A DNA stretch of 64,000 nt from Papaver somniferum. Lineage: Eukaryota; Streptophyta; Magnoliopsida; Ranunculales; Papaveraceae. The translations under genes and the position numbers were made by a program. The stretch spans positions 160,725,089-160,789,088 of the forward strand of contig NC_039359.1 in NCBI RefSeq assembly GCF_003573695.1. The letters run 5' to 3'. This document shows positions 59,546 through 64,000 of this stretch, piece by piece (within the stretch, counting starts at the first letter, position 1; every line of letters starts with the position of its first letter). The notes under the pieces were generated by a model, which saw nothing but the letters and a program-made list of their open reading frames with translations, was not told the origin of the DNA and did no database searches.

Positions 59546-60302
59546 TAGCCAGTGCTCTCTACTATCACTTCTCAATCTACTGTTAAATTCTGTTCAATTT
59601 CAATTCAAGTTCATAATTCAGTTAATGTTCAGTTTAAGCTTCAGTTGTTCAGTAAAATTCATCATGTTCTAGTTTAATTGCTAAGGTTGAGATGAAACCA
59701 ATGCCACTGCTAGTTAGTTGAAATCATAGATATTGTTCTTGTTGTGCTAGAACTGTTTAGGATAAATTATCCTTCAGGATTGCTTACTCATCTAAGTGAT
59801 TGATCTGCGATTAGTTTGTTTTGTGAGAGGACAGCTAATACTAGGATTAGATAATTATCTTAGTGATACTAAACCATCCTCCTGAAACAACCCTTTGATG
59901 AGCAGCAGGCTTGAACCTTCACTGCCATCTAGATAGTCAGCAAGCCTAGAAGCTCACTGATATCTACACCAGGGACAAGAACATAATGGAACTAGGATGA
60001 CTTAACTTAAGTTAGTGGTGGATTCAATCCCTAATTCTTTATTTCTTTGTTCTAGTGCTTCACTGCCATTAATTCCTTGGTTCTTTATTTCTCACTGCCT
60101 TAGGCTCATTGCCTTTGATTCTTTGCCACTGTCAATCTTTGCATCTTTGGCTCACTGCCACTGTCACTTACTGTCACTGCTTAGCTTAGGAAACTTCAAC
60201 TACACACACAAGTCTCTGTGGATCGACCCGTATTTGCACATTAGCTTCAATCGACACCGTGCACTTGCGGTTATCATTTGTAGGATTTTTAGAAGCCTAC
60301 CA
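59546..60302 (+). repeat. Partial LTR of the second D copy
   Basis: About 420 bp are almost identical to 57717-58140. The remainder is diverged but ends in the same GCCTACCA before the PBS. Confidence 0.8.
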
Positions 60303-60308
60303 AGTTTT

Positions 60309-60326
60309 TGGCGCCGCTGCCGGGGA
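60309..60326 (+). other. Primer binding site, second D copy
   Basis: TGGCGCCGCTGCCGGGGA, matching the canonical Athila PBS closely. Confidence 0.88.
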
Positions 60327-61531
60327 CTTGGCTGTGCTGTTTTGAAGATTTCTTAGCCATCTTGCATTTCATTCTAGTCCATTTGCATCATTGCATCACT
60401 GTCTGCATCAGCATCTTGCATCTGCATTGCATTCCTGCATCTTAGTGTAACTTGCATAACCATTGCATTTGCATCTTCCCTGTTTCAGTGTAACATTTTT
60501 TGCATTATTGCATCATAACTTGCATATTCATCTCTTGTCTTTGCATACTCACTTGCATTCATTACATCTTGCTGTTCTTACTATTTTGTTGCTGTGCCTC
60601 ACTTTCTTCTTTGAGCTGCAGGTACAACTGAAGTCCTGCTCTGTGCCTTGTGGTGCCTCTGAACTTGTGGTGCTGCTGCTGTGGAGCTGGTGCTGCACTA
60701 TTGTTGCTAGAACTTGTGCTGCTGTGGTGCTCCTGCTGGTGCCAGGCCAAGTCTGCTGCAACCCCTGCTGCCTGGTGCTAAACTGAGCCATTAAAGCCCA
60801 ACTGGGCTGTAAGCTGCAGAGGATGATCCAAAGCCCAACTGGGCTTTTGCAACCAAACTGAGCAGCTGGGCTGTGCTTAAGCAAGTAAGCCTAAACCCAT
60901 TAAGAGAACCCAACCTGTGGGCTTCCATTTTTAATTTGTGGGCTTGTAATAATTTTTTCCATTTTTTTTTGTTGGGCTTGTAATTTAAGTTAACTTTTGG
61001 GTGTGTATTTGAGCTTAACTGTGGGATTGTCCCTATCAAAATTTTGGGTTTCAAAAACCCAACAAACAACCTAAACAAGTTTAACTGAACCTACCAACTC
61101 AGCTGGGCTTCGTTAGTTTCTGGGCTTGCTGAAGTCGTTAGTGGGCCGTGTACCCAAACTCTAGGACGAAAGTTGGGCTCTGTTTCACAACAATTTTTCC
61201 AAAACCCAACAGTGGGCTTGGCCTTTTATCCCATAAAACCAAAGTTTTCAAAACCCAATAAACCAAAGTGTTTTCTTTTCCCATTAAGTCCAAATTTTCT
61301 AAAACCCATTAAAAACCAAATTTCTTTTTCAAACCCGACAAAACCAAATGTTACCCATAAAAACCAAATTTTTCCCAAAAATCCAAACCCATTAAAAACC
61401 AAATTTCTTTTTCCAAAACCCGACAAAACCATATGTTACCCATAAAAACCAAATTTTTCCCCAAAATCCAAACCCATTAAAAACCAAATTTTGGGCTTTG
61501 TAACATAGTTACTTAGCTTTTGAGCCAAATC
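60327..61531 (+). other. Leader of the second D copy
   Basis: The middle part (60600-60790) is CTG-rich. 60878-61318 is near-identical to the stretch before the gap. 61318-61490 repeats an AACCCATTAAAAACCAAATT unit several times. No gene is seen before the ATG at 61532. Confidence 0.6.
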
Positions 61532-63254
61532 ATGTCTGGATCTTGGTCTACAGTTGGGGAATACAACAAATCCCTTAGAGAACTTGCGTATGGACATACT
61601 CCACGTTATGAACCTCCCATAGACCATGATGTCAATAGTTATAGGAATTATTATGGACATTTTCAAAGTCCCGAGCCTCAATACATGAACCCTAATAACT
61701 ATTCACACATGCATCATTCACCAGAACGTGAAAATGAACATTTTGCTAGTGCCTCACTCACACAATCATCACTGATCGATCAATTAGAAGCTCGAATCAC
61801 AGCTTTAGAAATGTAATCACATGAGGAATCTGTCACGTCTAATTTTCTTAGGCAACCTGAAATCTATGCATGTCCCGCATGTGGTAGTTTAGACCACCCT
61901 GTTGAGAATTGTCATATTTTGCATAATTTTAGGCAATCTAGAGAAAATCCAAGGTATGAAATGCCCATAAATTGTGAGAATGGTAGTCATTGGGACCATA
62001 ATCAATCCTTTGAGGGTTGCGATCAATATTTTGTAAACCCTAATGACCATGCACACATGTACCATTCACCACAATTTGAACATGAAGAATTTTGTACTCC
62101 CATGAATTTAGACTCCACCACAGAAGCTTTAAGACTCAGTAAGCAAAACTTTGATAGATCTACATCACGAATTCATGCATATTTAGATCAGATTTCGCTT
62201 CACCTACAAAAGGAGGAAATTCATGAGGAAATGTATGTTGTCCCTAATGAAGTGTCTAGTCCCATTCATGTAAATGATGTTGAATATGAACCTAATTTAG
62301 AGGAACATGAATCGACTAATGACACCACCACTGTTAATGAGGACCAATATGCATGCTACCATGATGATGATTATGATGATATGTTAGAAGAACATGAAAA
62401 TATTGTGGAACCTGTTGGTTCAATAACATATGGCTTCTCGCCCTCGACCTTCATGAATGTTTTTTTTTTCTAATACTCATTGTAATTCATATGATTTTGA
62501 TATTGACATGGGATTCGTACAATTATTCTGCGAAGATGAGCATGACATAGGAATAGTTGAATCTTCTGTAGACACTAATGTTACTATGCATGAAAATATA
62601 ATTGATGTGTCTGATTCTCTACCTAGGTCATATTGTGATATTTCTCCTGATTTGCCGATGCATGAGAATAATTCTTTTGATGATGATGATTCTGATTATG
62701 GACTTGATAATTTGTTTGATGATTGTGAGCATGTTGTGACACGTGTAGAAGACTTAGGAGATGTTGATGTGATTAGTAATGATGTGCCTATCGTCCTACA
62801 TAAGTCACAATATGATGGCCTTCCACCCAACCTAGATTTGGTTTGTACCCATATTGTCAAACCGACTTTTCTGAGAGTCCCTAATCTAGGTTTGGAACTG
62901 TGTTCTTCCCAAGTCCTTTTGGACTATTTTGCATCTAAGTATAATATCTTTGAGGAGCCACAGTTGGAATTAGCATGTTTGCCCGTCCCTAGCAAAGTTC
63001 ACTTCGAGCTAGACCTTGTGCATGATGAACCCCCAAAACTACGAGATTTTGTTTCCAAAATTTTATCCGTTGAAAAATCCAGGTTTGGGGGTAGCTCATT
63101 TTGTTTCACAGTTTCACTTGCGTTTCTTTCCTGTTATATTTGTGTGAAGCTATTGAAACCTCTACACTTTGTCTTTTGGGTTGATCCTCAACTCTTTAGA
63201 TTGTTAGTGTATGGTGAATTTTTTGTATATAATCCAGTAGATAAAATTTCTTAA
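61532..63254 (+). pseudogene. Element D protein: CCHC zinc knuckle, acidic middle, hydrophobic C-terminus
   Basis: It starts MSGSWSTVGEYNKSLRELAY at 61532. An in-frame TAA (61814-61816, codon 95) is followed in the same frame by a knuckle CPACGSLDHPVENC (about 61873-61914), then helical sequence (TTEALRLSKQNFDRSTSRIH) and acidic blocks (YHDDDYDDMLEEHE). A run of ten T at about 62460 shifts the frame by one, after which the protein continues to 63252-63254. The C-terminal part has FLRVPNLGLELCSS, a hydrophobic stretch (FCFTVSLAFLSCYICVKLL) and VDPQLFRLLVYGEFFVYNP. It is related to the protein of element C. The knuckle suggests Gag-like RNA binding, and the hydrophobic segment suggests membrane contact. 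Neither is proven. Confidence 0.65.
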
Positions 63255-63440
63255 AACCCTTTTGTTCCTTTTGTATATATTTTGCTAATCCAATATGATC
63301 TCGGCTGACATATGTTGGATTCTTGCCTTGAATAACGGAGTTCTAATATTGCTTTCGCCGAAATCGGGTATTCTCTTTCCTTTTTCTCTACTCAACATGA
63401 TCCTCTTCATATGTTGTATTATAATTTTGTTCATATTTTG

Positions 63441-63478
63441 AAACATTGAGGACAATGTTTAGTTTAGGTTTGGGGGTG
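63441..63478 (+). other. Conserved post-ORF block ending in GGTTTGGGGGTG, element D
   Basis: AAACATTGAGGACAATGTTT and then AGTTTAGGTTTGGGGGTG. It lies about 190 bp after the ORF, like the block in element C, and may be a central or alternative polypurine tract. Confidence 0.7.
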
Positions 63479-64000
63479 AAAAGTAGATACTTTGATAATA
63501 TGCCATAATTGAAAACAAGAACTCCTTCTTTTTGAAAAAAATGAAAAAATGAAAATAAAAAATTGAAAATTGAAAAAAACATAAAAATGGAGCTCATTTA
63601 CCTTGAAATGTTGACTCTTGTGCAAATATGTATTTTTTTTAGGAGTCTTAGTCTAGATATTTAGGCACCCTGATTCTAGCACAATTCACATAGTGATAAG
63701 AAATTTGCACGCGCACGATCTACCAATACATGTATAGCCTCATCCTTGAGGTGTTCTATCGGAAGTTTTAGTTTCCAATCACTTTAGAATACTGAACGAA
63801 ACTTGACTAGCTTGTTCTTTGGTTGGTTGGGATAGAAGGTGGAGGTTACATTAAGAAAGACAACCATCGAATTTAACTGGGTGCATCAAAAAGGGCTACC
63901 TCTTGCAAAGTGTCATGTAATCTTTTGTTCCTTTTGTATATGTATCAAAAGTATTGCTTGTTAAAAAAAAAATAAAAAAATGATGTATATATTCAAAAAA
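63479..64000 (+). other. 3' region of element D, no gene seen
   Basis: A-rich tracts and low-complexity sequence. The 3' LTR of D is not reached within the window. Confidence 0.6.

Larger units (their letters stand above)
56606..64000 (+). mobile_element. Athila-like element D, non-autonomous, with an assembly gap; extends past the window
   Basis: This plus-strand LTR element is inserted in the 5' LTR of B. The LTR starts TGATGAGTGCTAAAAAGTGC. A full 5' LTR (56606-58487), PBS and leader are followed by a 10-N gap (59536-59545). After it come a second LTR 3' portion (59546-60302), a second PBS and leader, and one ORF. The interior sequences before the gap and after the second PBS are near-identical over about 440 bp (59095-59535 and 60878-61318). 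Either two related copies lie in tandem or the assembly has joined two copies. No RT, integrase or protease is visible. Confidence 0.75.

Overview
The window is repeat-rich nuclear DNA of a flowering plant, most likely a eudicot. It holds plant-type LINEs, Copia, Ty3/Gypsy Ogre/Tat-like and Athila-like LTR retrotransposons, and MITEs. A poppy-family or other Ranunculales source is a guess and cannot be shown from the sequence. I see no intact ordinary host gene, no rRNA or tRNA gene and no CRISPR array. Almost every long reading frame is either a decayed transposon protein or a chance frame in a repeat.

Layout. 1-20.1 kb is old, fragmented DNA: a LINE ORF1 relic (about 2.1-3.7 kb, minus); a cleanly bounded 5'-truncated LINE with a 13-bp target-site duplication (5974-7899, minus); a Tourist-like MITE (8512-8905); two palindromes rich in GCCGGCAT-type motifs (10.25-10.47 kb); a long decayed LINE (11.1-15.7 kb, plus); and a small Stowaway-like hairpin (19855-19948). 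20.2-64 kb is one stack of nested LTR retrotransposons. Copia-1 (20179 on, plus) is interrupted by Copia-2 (23694 on, minus). Copia-2 is interrupted by a third Copia LTR (45690-46364). Gypsy element A (29167-45685, minus) sits at that junction and itself contains Athila-like element C (37807-44156, minus). Gypsy element B (46365-56605, minus) lies in the third Copia LTR and is in turn interrupted by Athila-like element D (56606 to the window end, plus), which contains a 10-N assembly gap. Target-site duplications GGACT (A) and TAGCA (C) confirm two of these insertions directly.

Functional reading. A and B share LTR type, a tRNA-Arg-type primer binding site (PBS) and orientation, but their internal parts differ. 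A keeps a broken gag, a protease and the last part of integrase, with RT, RNase H and the integrase core deleted. B has no recognisable gag or pol. Its only gene is a plant mobile domain (PMD) protein on the strand opposite to the element, with at least one well-formed phase-0 intron and its own TATA box. That is the most interesting item here. C and D carry a related non-autonomous cargo: an acidic protein with a hydrophobic C-terminal segment, plus a CCHC zinc knuckle in D. Copia-1 is nearly all LTR, with 2.6-kb LTRs around a 247-bp interior. Most of these elements therefore look non-autonomous and would depend on enzymes made elsewhere.
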